The notes under the pieces are model-generated. The model was not told where the DNA came from and searched no databases. It saw nothing but the letters and a program-made list of their open reading frames with translations. Positions 1 through 7,452 of a stretch of DNA of 64,000 nucleotides are shown piece after piece. Source of the stretch: Georgenia sp. M64 (GTDB taxonomy: Bacteria > Actinomycetota > Actinomycetes > Actinomycetales > Actinomycetaceae); assembly GCF_038049925.1 (NCBI RefSeq), contig NZ_CP145809.1, positions 434,001-498,000 of the forward strand, read 5' to 3'. Both the position numbers and the translations under genes were made by a program. Numbering within the stretch: the first letter of the stretch is position 1; each line of letters starts with the position of its first letter.

Positions 1-1242
1 CACGCCCTGGACACGTCCACGCACCTGCACGGCTCGGCGTCGCTGCCCCAGTTCGACGGGTACGCCAACGACTTCACCTACCCCGCGTACAAGAAGTACT
101 ACCAGTTCCCCAACCACCAGCCGGCGCGGACGATCTGGTACCACGACCACGCCTCGCACCACACGGCGCACAACGTGTACTCGGGCCTGGCCGCGCAGTA
201 CCACATCCACGACGAGGCCGAGCGGGAGCTCCTTCCGCAGGGTGACTTCGACGTGCCGCTGACGATCGGCGACGCGATGTTCGAGGAGTCCGGGCGCCTG
301 GCGTTCGACGACAACTCCACCTCGGGGCTGTGGGGCGACGTCATCCTCGTCAACGGCGTGGCCTGGCCGGTCATGAAGGTCCAGCCGCGCATCTACCGCT
401 TCCGTGTGCTCAACGCCTCGATCTCGCGGTCGTACCGCTTCCGGCTCAGCACCGGGGACCCGGTGACCGTTGTCGCGACCGACGGCGGTCTCATGCCGAC
501 GGCGAGGCAGGTGACCTCCTGGCGCCACGCGCCGGCCGAGCGCTACGAGGTCCTCATCGACTTCCGGCGCCACCGCGGACGCCGCGTCGAGCTGCGCAAC
601 TCCTCCAACGACAACAACGTCGACTACGACTACACCGACCGGATCATGGCCTTCGACGTCCTCAACGTCGAGCCGACCAAGACGCGATACGACGCCCAGG
701 GCGTGCTCGGTCCCGACCCGACGTGGGACACCCTGCCCACCACGCTGGTGAGCAGCGAGACGATGGACCTCCAGGAGTCCTGGTCGATGAAGAAGCGCCA
801 CTTCCGGCTCAAGAAGAACGACCTCGGCGTGTGGACGATCGGTGACCAGCGGTGGGACGACGTCGTCGCCTCGGGCTTCACCCAGGTCCTGGCCAACCCG
901 GGTCTGAACGACACCGAGGTCTGGACGCTGGAGAACTCCTCGGGCGGCTGGTTCCACCCGGTCCACCTCCACCTCGTGGACTTCAAGATCCTCTCGCGCA
1001 ACGGGCGACCGGCGTTCGACTACGAGCAGGGCCCGAAGGACACCGTCTACCTCGGCGAGGGCGAGACCGTCCGGCTGCTCGTCAAGTTCGGGCCGCACGA
1101 GGGCCGGTACATGGTCCACTGCCACAACCTGCCGCACGAGGACCACGACATGATGGCCCAGTTCCAGGTGGGCAACCCCGGCTTCCCCGACCCCAACGAC
1201 CCGATCGAGGCAGCCCACTGCGTGCCCGACGACGACGTGTGA
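1..1242 (+). CDS. Multicopper oxidase (laccase/CotA/bilirubin-oxidase type), 5' truncated
   Basis: The reading frame is open from base 1, so the N-terminus lies outside the window; 413 residues are visible. All four copper-ligand clusters of the family can be seen: HLHG at visible residues 8-11, WYHDH at 46-50, HPVHLH at 319-324 and the terminal HCHNLPHEDHDM at 373-384, with Cys374 as the type-1 copper ligand and Met384 as its likely axial ligand. Such enzymes couple one-electron oxidation of phenols, metals or bilirubin-like substrates to reduction of oxygen to water, usually outside the membrane. The next two genes, a signal peptidase and a CopC-like protein, suggest an exported copper-handling role. 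The substrate cannot be read from the sequence. Confidence 0.95.
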   Translation, partial: HALDTSTHLHGSASLPQFDGYANDFTYPAYKKYYQFPNHQPARTIWYHDHASHHTAHNVYSGLAAQYHIHDEAERELLPQGDFDVPLTIGDAMFEESGRLAFDDNSTSGLWGDVILVNGVAWPVMKVQPRIYRFRVLNASISRSYRFRLSTGDPVTVVATDGGLMPTARQVTSWRHAPAERYEVLIDFRRHRGRRVELRNSSNDNNVDYDYTDRIMAFDVLNVEPTKTRYDAQGVLGPDPTWDTLPTTLVSSETMDLQESWSMKKRHFRLKKNDLGVWTIGDQRWDDVVASGFTQVLANPGLNDTEVWTLENSSGGWFHPVHLHLVDFKILSRNGRPAFDYEQGPKDTVYLGEGETVRLLVKFGPHEGRYMVHCHNLPHEDHDMMAQFQVGNPGFPDPNDPIEAAHCVPDDDV

Positions 1243-1244
1243 CG

Positions 1245-1784
1245 ATGCGCGCCCAGCCGCTGACAGGCGCGGGGCAGGCTTCGGCCGGCCCGGCGCGACC
1301 TGCCGGGCCGGGGGCACGGCGAGGCCTGCTCGTCACCGTCGTCGTCGTCGGTGCCGCCCTGCTGCTCCGGCTGTTCGTGGTGGGGTGGTACCCGGTGCTG
1401 TCGGACTCGATGGCTCCGACCGTCGCCTCGGGGGACCACGTCGTGGTCGACCGGGTGACCTGGCGCCTGGGGGGCCCGGACCGTGGTGACCTCGTGACCC
1501 TCGTCAGTCCCGAGGACGGGACCGCGCTGCTCAAGCGGGTCGTGGCCGTGGGCGGGGACGAGGTGCGCATCGACGACGCGCTCCTCGTGGTCAACGGCGT
1601 CGTGGTGGACGAGCCCTACGTCGACCACGCGCGCATCGACGCGACGTACTTCGGTCCGGTCCAGGTGCCCGCCGGCCACGTGTTCGTCCTGGGTGACAAC
1701 CGGTTCGGCTCCATCGACTCGCGGGTCTTCGGCACCGTCGGCCTCGAGGACGTCACCGGCCGGGTCGTCCTCACGCTGGGGTAG
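1245..1784 (+). CDS. lepB: Signal peptidase I (S26 family)
   Basis: This 179-residue membrane-anchored serine protease removes signal peptides from exported proteins. A basic N-terminus precedes one membrane segment at about residues 27-47. Catalytic Ser55 lies in the box SDSMAPT, and Lys97 in KRVVAVGGD is the general base; the box GDNRFGSIDSR follows near residue 150. The ATG at 1245 starts two bases after the stop of the multicopper oxidase, which implies one transcript. An in-frame open region upstream is only a shadow of the oxidase gene. A signal peptidase between an oxidase and a CopC protein may be specialised for these exported copper proteins, but that is inference. Housekeeping Lep is normally elsewhere (near rplS). 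Confidence 0.9.
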   Translation: MRAQPLTGAGQASAGPARPAGPGARRGLLVTVVVVGAALLLRLFVVGWYPVLSDSMAPTVASGDHVVVDRVTWRLGGPDRGDLVTLVSPEDGTALLKRVVAVGGDEVRIDDALLVVNGVVVDEPYVDHARIDATYFGPVQVPAGHVFVLGDNRFGSIDSRVFGTVGLEDVTGRVVLTLG

Positions 1785-1792
1785 GGGCACCG

Positions 1793-2383
1793 GTGCGCAC
1801 ACCCATCAGGCGCCCGACGGCGTGGCCCGTCCGCGCCCTGGCCGCTGCGGCCGCCCTCGTCGTGCTCGTCCTCGGGCCGCTCACGGGCGCGTACGCCCAC
1901 GAGGACCTGCTCTCCTCGGTCCCGGCGGACGGGAGCACCGGCCCGGCCCCGGTGGCCGTGGAGCTCGTGCTCACCGCACCGCCGCTGGCTGTCGGCGCCC
2001 AGGTGGTGGTGAGCGGTCCGGCTGGACCGGTCGCCTCCGCCGCGCCGGTCGTCGACGGTGACCGGCTCACCGCCGCCCTCCCCGAGGGGCTCCCGCCCGG
2101 GGAGTACCGCGTGGCCTGGCAGGTCACCGCAGCCGACGGGCACCCGGTGACCGGGGAGCTCGGGTTCACGGTGGCCCCGCTCCCGGCCGCTACCGCGGTG
2201 TCCGACCCGTCGCCGCAGCCCGCCGGCACGGCGGAGCCGGAGCCCGCGGAGGACGCCGACGCGCCCGTGGGCGCCGGCCCGGCCGATCGTGCGGCCACCG
2301 GCGTCGCCGTCAGGCCGCTCGCGGCCGGGATCGTGGCGGTGGGCGCCGTCGCCGCCGGGTGGCTGGTCGTCCGGCGCCCCTGA
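1793..2383 (+). CDS. CopC-domain copper-binding protein, secreted and membrane-anchored
   Basis: The 196-residue protein starts at a GTG 8 bp after the signal peptidase stop. A signal peptide covers residues 1-35 and ends in AYA, leaving His36 as the mature N-terminus, which is the copper ligand expected in CopC proteins. The CopC fold runs from about 36 to 130 and contains the second conserved region ADGHPVTGEL with His117. A Pro/Ala/Glu-rich linker leads to a C-terminal membrane segment (about 172-191) ending in RRP. Many actinobacterial CopC proteins are fused to CopD; this one has only a single anchor, so it is CopC alone. It probably binds copper on the outer face of the membrane. Its stop is only 3 bp from the end of the convergent reductase gene. 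Confidence 0.88.
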   Translation: MRTPIRRPTAWPVRALAAAAALVVLVLGPLTGAYAHEDLLSSVPADGSTGPAPVAVELVLTAPPLAVGAQVVVSGPAGPVASAAPVVDGDRLTAALPEGLPPGEYRVAWQVTAADGHPVTGELGFTVAPLPAATAVSDPSPQPAGTAEPEPAEDADAPVGAGPADRAATGVAVRPLAAGIVAVGAVAAGWLVVRRP

Positions 2384-2386
2384 GCC

Positions 2387-4105
2387 TCACAGGTCCGGGT
2401 GGACCGCCGCCAGGGTGAGCCAGCCCCCGGAGAGGTTGCGGGCGTCGAAGCCCTCGCCGAGGAGGATCCGGGTGGCGAGGTACGAGCGGACACCGCTGGC
2501 GCAGTGCACGCTCACGGGCCGCCCGGCCGCGGCCTCGCGCACCTGCTCGAGGTGGTCGCGCAGCTCCGTGTGGGGGATGTTGAGGGCCCCCTCGAGGTGG
2601 CCCCGCTCGTACTCCTTGTGAGAGCGGACGTCGAGGACGAGCGTGTCACGCCGGACGTCCTCGAGGTCCCACGCCTGCCACTGCGGCATCGTCCCGTCGA
2701 GGACGTTCTGCGCGACGAAGCCGAGCATGTTGACCGGGTCCTTGGCCGAGCCGAACGGAGGGGCGTAGGCGAGCTCGAGCTCGGCGAGGTCGTCGGCGGT
2801 CATGCCGGCGCGGATCGCCGTGGCCAGGACGTCGATGCGCTTGTCCACGCCGGCGCGGCCGACCGCCTGGGCGCCGAGCAGGGTGCCGTCCGGGGCGAAG
2901 CTGCCCACGAGGTGGACCTGCTCCGAGCCCGGGTAGTACCCCGCGTGGTGGCCGGGGTGGATGTGCATGACCTCGTGGTCGATCCCCGCGCGGCGCAGCG
3001 TCGCCTGGTTGAGGCCGGTGGTGGCGGCGGTGAGGCCGAAGACCCGCACGATCGACGTCGCCAGGACGTCCTTCTGCGGGGTGGTGCGCCGCCCGAGGAC
3101 GGAGTCCGCGGCCCGCCGGCCCTGCCGGTTCGCCGGACCGGCCAGCGGCACCGGGATCCCGGCGCCCGTCCCGGCCTGGACGACCTCCACCGCGTCGCCG
3201 ACGGCCCAGATGTGCGGGTCGGAGGTGCGCTGGTCGGCGTCGACGCGGATGGCGCCGCTCGGGCCGAGGTCCAGACCGGCCTGCTTGGCCAGGGCGGAGG
3301 CCGGCCGGACCCCGACGTTGACGACGACGAGGTCGGCGGGCAGCGTGGTGCCGTCGGAGAGGGTGACGGTGACCTGGCCGAGGGTGCCCTCGAGCTCGTC
3401 GCCGTACTCGGTCGGCTCGTCCGTGGCGGCCACGGACTGCGCGGAGACCCCCAGGTGCAGGCTCACGCCGTGACGGGTGAGCTCGTCCGCGAGCAGCGGG
3501 GCCAGCTCGGCGTCCAGCGGGGGCAGGACGTGGTCGGCCAGCTCGACGAGGTGGACCGCCAGGCCGCGGGCGGCCAGCGCCTCGACGGCCTCGAGGCCGA
3601 TGAAGCCCGCCCCGATGACGACGGCGGATGGCGCGTCGCCCGCGGACCGTCCGGCCAGGACGGAGTCCACGGCTGCGCGCAGCCCGTCGACGTCGGGGAC
3701 GGTGCGCAGGGAGTGCACGGCCGGGTGGTCCAGGCCCGCGATCGGGGGCCGGACCGGCACGGCGCCGGGGGCGAGGATCAGGGCGTCGTAGGGCAGGTCG
3801 TAGGTGCCCTCCGGCCCGGCGACGCTCACCCGGCGGGCGTCGCGGTCGACCCCGGTGACCCGGTGCCCGGTGCGGACGTCGAGGTCGAGGCTCGCCGCGA
3901 GGGTCGCGGGCGTGTGCAGGAGGAGGGCGTCGCGGCGGGCGATCTCGCCCGAGAGGTGGTACGGCAGGCCGCAGTTGGCGAACGAGACGTAGTCGCTCTG
4001 CTCGAGCACGACGATGTCGGCGTGCTCGTCGAGGCGGCGGGCGCGCGCGGCGGCGCTCATGCCGCCGGCGACGCCACCGACGACGACCAGGCGGGTCGCG
4101 GACAT
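2387..4105 (-). CDS. FAD-dependent CoA-disulfide/persulfide reductase with C-terminal rhodanese domain (CoADR-Rhd)
   Basis: The 572-residue flavoprotein belongs to the pyridine-nucleotide disulfide reductases. The N-terminal FAD motif is VVGGVAGGMSAA, redox Cys45 lies in SFANCGLPYH as in CoA-disulfide reductase and NADH oxidase, a second nucleotide motif GAGFIGLEA lies near residue 165, and a rhodanese domain occupies roughly 475-572 with active Cys535 in HCASGVRS. Fusions of this design reduce CoA persulfides and polysulfides with NAD(P)H, releasing sulfide. The ATG at 4105 overlaps the stop of the upstream rhodanese gene (TGATG), so the pair is translationally coupled and shares the CstR-type operator at 4517. 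Longer frames upstream are shadows of the rhodanese gene. CoA disulfide itself is a possible alternative substrate. Confidence 0.92.
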   Translation of the reverse strand: MSATRLVVVGGVAGGMSAAARARRLDEHADIVVLEQSDYVSFANCGLPYHLSGEIARRDALLLHTPATLAASLDLDVRTGHRVTGVDRDARRVSVAGPEGTYDLPYDALILAPGAVPVRPPIAGLDHPAVHSLRTVPDVDGLRAAVDSVLAGRSAGDAPSAVVIGAGFIGLEAVEALAARGLAVHLVELADHVLPPLDAELAPLLADELTRHGVSLHLGVSAQSVAATDEPTEYGDELEGTLGQVTVTLSDGTTLPADLVVVNVGVRPASALAKQAGLDLGPSGAIRVDADQRTSDPHIWAVGDAVEVVQAGTGAGIPVPLAGPANRQGRRAADSVLGRRTTPQKDVLATSIVRVFGLTAATTGLNQATLRRAGIDHEVMHIHPGHHAGYYPGSEQVHLVGSFAPDGTLLGAQAVGRAGVDKRIDVLATAIRAGMTADDLAELELAYAPPFGSAKDPVNMLGFVAQNVLDGTMPQWQAWDLEDVRRDTLVLDVRSHKEYERGHLEGALNIPHTELRDHLEQVREAAAGRPVSVHCASGVRSYLATRILLGEGFDARNLSGGWLTLAAVHPDL

Positions 4106-4491
4106 CAGCGGACCGTCCCGCCGGCGCGCTGCCACGCCGCCATGCCGCCGCTGAGGCTCGTGGCGTCGAACCCGAGGCCGCGCAGCTGCTTGGCGCCCGA
4201 GCGTGACCGTGCGCCGGAGGCGCAGACAACCACGACCGGCTTGTCCTTGGCCAGGCGCCGTGGGGCCTTCTCGCCGACCTCGGCGAGGGGCACGTGGACC
4301 GCCTGCGGCGCATGGCCGCTCTTCCACTCCTGGCGCTCGCGGACGTCGAGGAGGGAGGCGCCGTCACGGACGAGCTCCAGGGCGCGGGCGGCGTCGACGG
4401 TGGAGGGGAGCCGGCCGCCGTCGCCGCCTCCGCCGAGGAGGCCCTTGAGGCGTGCGAGGAGGCCGGGGGAGGAAGGAGGAGGAGTGGTCAT
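4105..4491 (-). CDS. Stand-alone rhodanese-domain sulfurtransferase
   Basis: The 128-residue cytoplasmic protein has a short hydrophobic/glycine-rich lead and one rhodanese domain from about residue 30. Asp49 and Arg51 of LLDVRERQEW and the active loop CASGARSR with Cys90 are intact, so it should carry sulfur as a cysteine persulfide. It is the first gene of a two-gene operon with the CoADR-rhodanese fusion and faces the thioredoxin gene. A repressor-type palindrome and a GGAAT-N17-GTA promoter lie immediately upstream. It may pass sulfane sulfur between thiosulfate or polysulfide, low-molecular-weight thiols and the reductase; the actual donor is not visible from sequence. Confidence 0.9.
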   Translation of the reverse strand: MTTPPPSSPGLLARLKGLLGGGGDGGRLPSTVDAARALELVRDGASLLDVRERQEWKSGHAPQAVHVPLAEVGEKAPRRLAKDKPVVVVCASGARSRSGAKQLRGLGFDATSLSGGMAAWQRAGGTVR

Positions 4492-4516
4492 GGTTGTCCT
4501 TTCGTCACCATCGACA

Positions 4517-4532
4517 ATACCCAGGGGGGTAT
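4517..4532. promoter_or_regulatory. CsoR/CstR-type operator A (rhodanese-reductase operon)
   Basis: Perfect inverted repeat ATACCC-AGGG-GGGTAT, 26 bp before the rhodanese ATG. CsoR-family repressors bind C/G-rich palindromes with this ATACCC/GGGTAT outline. Four copies occur in the sulfur island and none was noticed elsewhere in the window. Confidence 0.75.
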
Positions 4533-4542
4533 GGCATATTCC
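4518..4542 (-). promoter_or_regulatory. Candidate sigma-R/sigma-H-like promoter of the rhodanese operon
   Basis: Read on the minus strand, GGAAT (4542-4538) is followed after 17 bases by GTA (4520-4518). Thiol-oxidative-stress ECF sigma factors SigR and SigH recognise GGAAT with GTT about 17-18 bases on. The same GGAAT-N17-GT pattern serves the divergent thioredoxin gene, within a mirrored 11-bp element GGCATATTCCG. The -10 side overlaps the repressor palindrome. This is a pattern match only. Confidence 0.45.
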
Positions 4543-4706
4543 GGCCCGCAGCGGTGAGGACGCTCACGGCCCCACCGGGACCGAGGTCCCGCGGCCGGGC
4601 GGTCCGGGTCGGCGGTGGTCCGCACCCGGGTGCCCCGATGTGCCACCACTATGGCACCGGCCGCCGACGTGCGGGCAGGGTGGCCGGACGGGACGATCGT
4701 GAGGAC

Positions 4707-4731
4707 GGAATATGCCAGGAGCCGGTGCGTT
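4707..4731 (+). promoter_or_regulatory. Candidate sigma-R/sigma-H-like promoter of the thioredoxin operon
   Basis: GGAAT at 4707-4711 and GTT at 4729-4731 are separated by 17 bases, close to the SigR/SigH consensus. CGGAATATGCC (4706-4716) is the exact reverse complement of 4533-4543 at the divergent promoter. Operator B begins directly after the GTT, where a bound repressor would block initiation. Confidence 0.5.
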
Positions 4732-4747
4732 ATACCCCGTAGGGTAT
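4732..4747. promoter_or_regulatory. CsoR/CstR-type operator B (thioredoxin-DUF302 operon)
   Basis: Perfect inverted repeat ATACCC-CGTA-GGGTAT, 23 bp before the thioredoxin ATG. It has the same 6-4-6 layout as operator A, 200 bp away at the divergent promoter. Confidence 0.78.
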
Positions 4748-4770
4748 CGACCGACCACGAAGGAGAACAC

Positions 4771-5145
4771 ATGTCCACCGTCAACCTGACCGCCGAGAGC
4801 TTCGAGAAGACCGTCCTGGACGGGGGAATCGTCCTCGTCGACTTCTGGGCAGCCTGGTGCGGCCCGTGCCGCATGTTCGCGCCCGTCTTCGAGAAGGCGT
4901 CCGAGGAGCACCCCGACATCGTCTTCGGCAAGGTCGACACCGAGGCCGAGCAGATGCTCGCCGCCCAGGCGTCGATCACCTCCATCCCCACCCTCATGGC
5001 CTTCCGTGACGGCATCCTCGTCTTCTCCCAGGCAGGCGCGCTTCCCGGCCCGGCGCTGGAGCAGCTCATCGACGCGGTCGAGGGTCTGGACATGGACGAC
5101 GTGCGCGCGCAGATCGCGGCGCAGCAGAGCGCCCCGGTCTCCTGA
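4771..5145 (+). CDS. trxA: Thioredoxin
   Basis: This 124-residue cytoplasmic thioredoxin has the redox motif WCGPC (Cys30, Cys33) after VLVDFWAAW and the cis-proline segment SIPTLM near residue 75. The fold fills about residues 1-105, and a short acidic C-terminal tail follows. The ATG at 4771 has an AAGGAG ribosome site 5 bp upstream. Operator B and a GGAAT-N17-GTT promoter lie directly before it, so it is probably induced by persulfide or thiol stress rather than being the housekeeping thioredoxin. Likely job: releasing sulfide from protein or low-molecular-weight persulfides made by the nearby rhodanese and SQR-like enzymes. The DUF302 gene follows in the same direction 101 bp on. Confidence 0.93.
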   Translation: MSTVNLTAESFEKTVLDGGIVLVDFWAAWCGPCRMFAPVFEKASEEHPDIVFGKVDTEAEQMLAAQASITSIPTLMAFRDGILVFSQAGALPGPALEQLIDAVEGLDMDDVRAQIAAQQSAPVS

Positions 5146-5246
5146 CGGGATCGACACGTCCGGCGACCCGACGCGCGCCGGTCCTGACCGGAAGCACGCC
5201 GGCCCCACCGGCCGGCGCCCACGACCGAACGACGAGAGGACCCACC

Positions 5247-5633
5247 ATGAGCTACGGCATCACCGTGACCACCGCCATGCCGTTCGACGAGGCGGTCGCC
5301 GCCGTCCGGGAGGCCCTCGGGGCCCAGGGCTTCGGCATCCTCACCGAGATCGACATGGCCGCCACCCTCAAGAAGAAGATCGACGCGGACATCCCGCCCC
5401 AGGTCATCCTCGGGGCGTGCAACCCGCCGCTCGCCCACCGGGCGCTCCAGGCCGAGGAGTCCGTCGGGCTGCTCCTGCCGTGCAACGTCGTCGTGCGTGG
5501 GAGCGGCGGGGCGACGGTCGTCGAGGCGCTCGACCCGCAGATCATGGTGGGCGTCACCGGCAACGACGACCTCGCCGCGGTGGCGGACGACGCCGCGACC
5601 CGGCTCCGGGCCGCGCTGGGCACCCTGGGATGA
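5247..5633 (+). CDS. DUF302-family protein
   Basis: The 128-residue protein matches the DUF302 family: it begins with a strand-helix unit (MSYGITVTTAMPFDEAVAAV), has the conserved GFGILTEIDM region near residue 30, and two cysteines in GACNPPLAH and LLPCNVVV. No signal peptide or membrane segment is visible. The biochemical function of DUF302 is not established; heme, nucleotide or thiol-linked roles have been suggested for relatives. It follows thioredoxin in the same direction and precedes the repressor gene, which has its own operator. The two cysteines in a persulfide-responsive locus make a sulfur-binding role plausible, but this is inference. Confidence 0.85.
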   Translation: MSYGITVTTAMPFDEAVAAVREALGAQGFGILTEIDMAATLKKKIDADIPPQVILGACNPPLAHRALQAEESVGLLLPCNVVVRGSGGATVVEALDPQIMVGVTGNDDLAAVADDAATRLRAALGTLG

Positions 5634-5662
5634 CGCAGCCCGTCACGTCGTCCCGGCCGGCC

Positions 5663-5678
5663 GTACCCTCAGGGGTAT
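5663..5678. promoter_or_regulatory. CsoR/CstR-type operator C (repressor autoregulation)
   Basis: GTACCC-TCAG-GGGTAT differs from operators A and B by one base in the left half. It lies 32 bp before the ATG of the CsoR/CstR-family gene, which suggests that the repressor controls its own gene and the coupled methyltransferase. Confidence 0.7.
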
Positions 5679-5710
5679 CCTGGGGTCCCGGGACGCAGAA
5701 GGGGGCGGTC

Positions 5711-5974
5711 ATGGAGCTCGATCCCACCGAGATGGGCAAGGTCATCAACCGCCTCAAGCGCGCGCAGGGCCAGCTCGCGGGCGTGCTGCGCATGCTCGAG
5801 GAGGGGCGCGACTGCGAGGACGTCGTGACCCAGCTCTCCGCGGTCTCCCGCGCGTTGGACCGTGCGGGCTTCGCCATCATCGCGACGAGCATGCGGCAGT
5901 GCCTCGTGGACTCCGACGGTGAGGAGACCGTGGACGTCCAGAAGCTCGAGAAGCTCTTCCTCTCGCTCGCCTGA
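5711..5974 (+). CDS. cstR: CsoR/CstR-family (DUF156) repressor, persulfide-sensor type
   Basis: The 87-residue all-helical protein matches the metal/sulfur-sensing DUF156 family along its whole length. Copper sensors use a Cys-His-Cys triad (Cys36, His61, Cys65 in M. tuberculosis CsoR). Here Cys35 (EGRDCEDV) and Cys64 (SMRQCLVD) are kept but the histidine position, residue 60, is serine. This two-cysteine pattern is that of CstR, which is inactivated when persulfides cross-link the pair. The surrounding rhodanese, persulfide reductase and SQR-like genes support that reading. The nearby copper genes make a copper sensor the main alternative, but loss of the histidine argues against it. It should bind the four ATACCC-N4-GGGTAT sites. 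The stop overlaps the methyltransferase start (TGATG). Confidence 0.88.
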   Translation: MELDPTEMGKVINRLKRAQGQLAGVLRMLEEGRDCEDVVTQLSAVSRALDRAGFAIIATSMRQCLVDSDGEETVDVQKLEKLFLSLA

Positions 5975-6594
5975 TGCCCACCGAGGGCGTCGCGGCCTGG
6001 GACGCGCGGTACGCCGCCGCGGACCTGGTCTGGTCGGCCGAGCCGAGCCGCTGGGCGGTCGAGGTCCTCGGCGACCTGCCGCCCGGCGTCGCTCTCGACC
6101 TCGGCACCGGCGAGGGCAGGCACGCCGTCTGGCTCGCGCGCCGCGGCTGGCGCGTCACGGCGGTCGACTTCTCCGGCGAGGCGATCCGCAAGGCCCGTGC
6201 GCTCCAGCGGGCCCACCTGCCCGGCGCGCCCATCGACTGGCGCCAGGCGGACGTCCTCGCCGACCCGCCGCCGCGGGTCGCCTTCGACGCGGTGCTGCTG
6301 ATGTACCTCCACCTGCCGCGGGCGCAGCACCGGACCCTGCTGCGCGGCGCCGCCCAGGCCCTCGCGCCGGGCGGCACGCTCCTCCTCGCGGGGCACGACC
6401 TGGCGAACCTCACCGCCGGGCGGGGCGGCCCGCAGGACCCAGAGGTGCTCTTCACCGCCGAGGACCTCGTCGCCGACCTCGAGGGCCTCGAGGGCCTCGA
6501 GGGGCTCGACGTCGTCCGGGCCGAGCGGGCCGAGCGAGCCGTGGGCGACGCCGTCGCCCTGGACACCGTCCTGCACGTGGTCCGGCGGGCCTGA
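5974..6594 (+). CDS. Class I SAM-dependent methyltransferase (TehB-like)
   Basis: The 206-residue protein has a Rossmann methyltransferase core with SAM motif I in ALDLGTGEGRHAVWLA (about residues 38-54), the acidic motif VTAVDFSGEAI after it, and DAVLLMYLHLP as motif IV. Relatives labelled TehB methylate small thiols or metalloid oxyanions such as tellurite and selenite. The start codon overlaps the stop of the cstR gene by one base, so expression is tied to the persulfide repressor. S-methylation of sulfide or another reactive thiol is therefore a reasonable guess but is not shown by the sequence. A short acidic repeat (EGLEGLEGL) lies near residue 170. Confidence 0.8.
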   Translation: MPTEGVAAWDARYAAADLVWSAEPSRWAVEVLGDLPPGVALDLGTGEGRHAVWLARRGWRVTAVDFSGEAIRKARALQRAHLPGAPIDWRQADVLADPPPRVAFDAVLLMYLHLPRAQHRTLLRGAAQALAPGGTLLLAGHDLANLTAGRGGPQDPEVLFTAEDLVADLEGLEGLEGLDVVRAERAERAVGDAVALDTVLHVVRRA

Positions 6595-6762
6595 GCACCT
6601 CGCCTGCGCCCGCCCGGCCCTTCACCGACCCTTCACGTGCGCGCCCCCACGGGCGACACGCGCGCCGCGCAGGCTCGTAGGCGCCACGGCGCCCCCGGCC
6701 GGATCCCGGGCTGGCACGCTAGGAGGGGCCGCGGTGCGTGTCGGCGGGTCAGGAGGGCTCAC

Positions 6763-7452
6763 ATGGGCAGGCAGGTGCTCGTCGTCGACGACGAGCCGGG
6801 TATCCGGCGGGTCCTGCGGGGCTACCTCGAGGGCGAGGGCCTGGAGGTGGCCGAGGCTGCCACCGGTGAGGAGGCGGTCGCCCGCGTGCGCCGTACCGGG
6901 CCCGACCTGGTCCTGCTCGACGTCATGCTGCCCGACGTGGACGGCATCGAGGTCCTCCGGCGGATCCGCACCTTCTCCGACGTCTATGTCGTCCTCGTCA
7001 CCGCCCGCGCCGAGGAGACGGACAAGCTCGTCGGCCTCGCGATCGGGGCGGACGACTACGTGACCAAGCCCTTCAGCCCCCGGGAGGTCGTCGCGCGGGT
7101 CAAGGCGGTGCTCCGCCGGGGTCGTGGCGGTGCCGAGGAGGGGGCCCGGCTCGTGCTGGACGGCCTCGTCGTGGACCCCGTTGCGCACGAGGTCCACGTC
7201 GACGACCGGGCCGTGAGCCTCTCGGCCCTCGAGTTCGACCTCCTCGCCGCGCTCGCCGGCTCCCCGGGCCGCGTCTTCTCCCGCCGCCAGCTCCTCGAGC
7301 GCGTCTGGGGCTACGACTTCTACGGCGACGAGCGGGTCGTCGACGTCCACGTCCGGAGCCTGCGCAAGGAGCTCGGCGACGACGCCACCTCGCCGCGCAT
7401 CATCGGCACCGTGCGCGGGGTGGGGTACAAGCTCCTCCTGGAGCCGACGTGA
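6763..7452 (+). CDS. OmpR/PhoB-family response regulator
   Basis: The 229-residue regulator has a receiver domain at 1-118 with acidic pocket D9-D10, phospho-acceptor Asp53 in LLDVMLPDVD, and Lys102 in DYVTKPF. A winged-helix domain follows at about 130-229 and ends with the usual VRGVGYKLLLEPT. The ATG at 6763 has an AGGAGG ribosome site. The upstream in-frame extension starting near 6637 lacks receiver homology and was excluded. The gene overlaps the histidine kinase by 4 bp (GTGA). Its regulon is unknown; it sits inside the sulfur island, yet no CstR-type site precedes it. Confidence 0.93.
   Translation: MGRQVLVVDDEPGIRRVLRGYLEGEGLEVAEAATGEEAVARVRRTGPDLVLLDVMLPDVDGIEVLRRIRTFSDVYVVLVTARAEETDKLVGLAIGADDYVTKPFSPREVVARVKAVLRRGRGGAEEGARLVLDGLVVDPVAHEVHVDDRAVSLSALEFDLLAALAGSPGRVFSRRQLLERVWGYDFYGDERVVDVHVRSLRKELGDDATSPRIIGTVRGVGYKLLLEPT

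Noticed and set aside
2399-4702. Plus-strand frame of 767 codons
   Set aside because: It is antisense to the reductase and rhodanese genes, has no family motifs and exists because high-GC coding DNA keeps other frames open.
5711-5974. Reading the DUF156 protein as a copper sensor (CsoR) because of nearby copper genes
   Set aside because: The copper-binding His is Ser here, and the palindromes precede sulfur genes and not the multicopper oxidase operon visible in the window.
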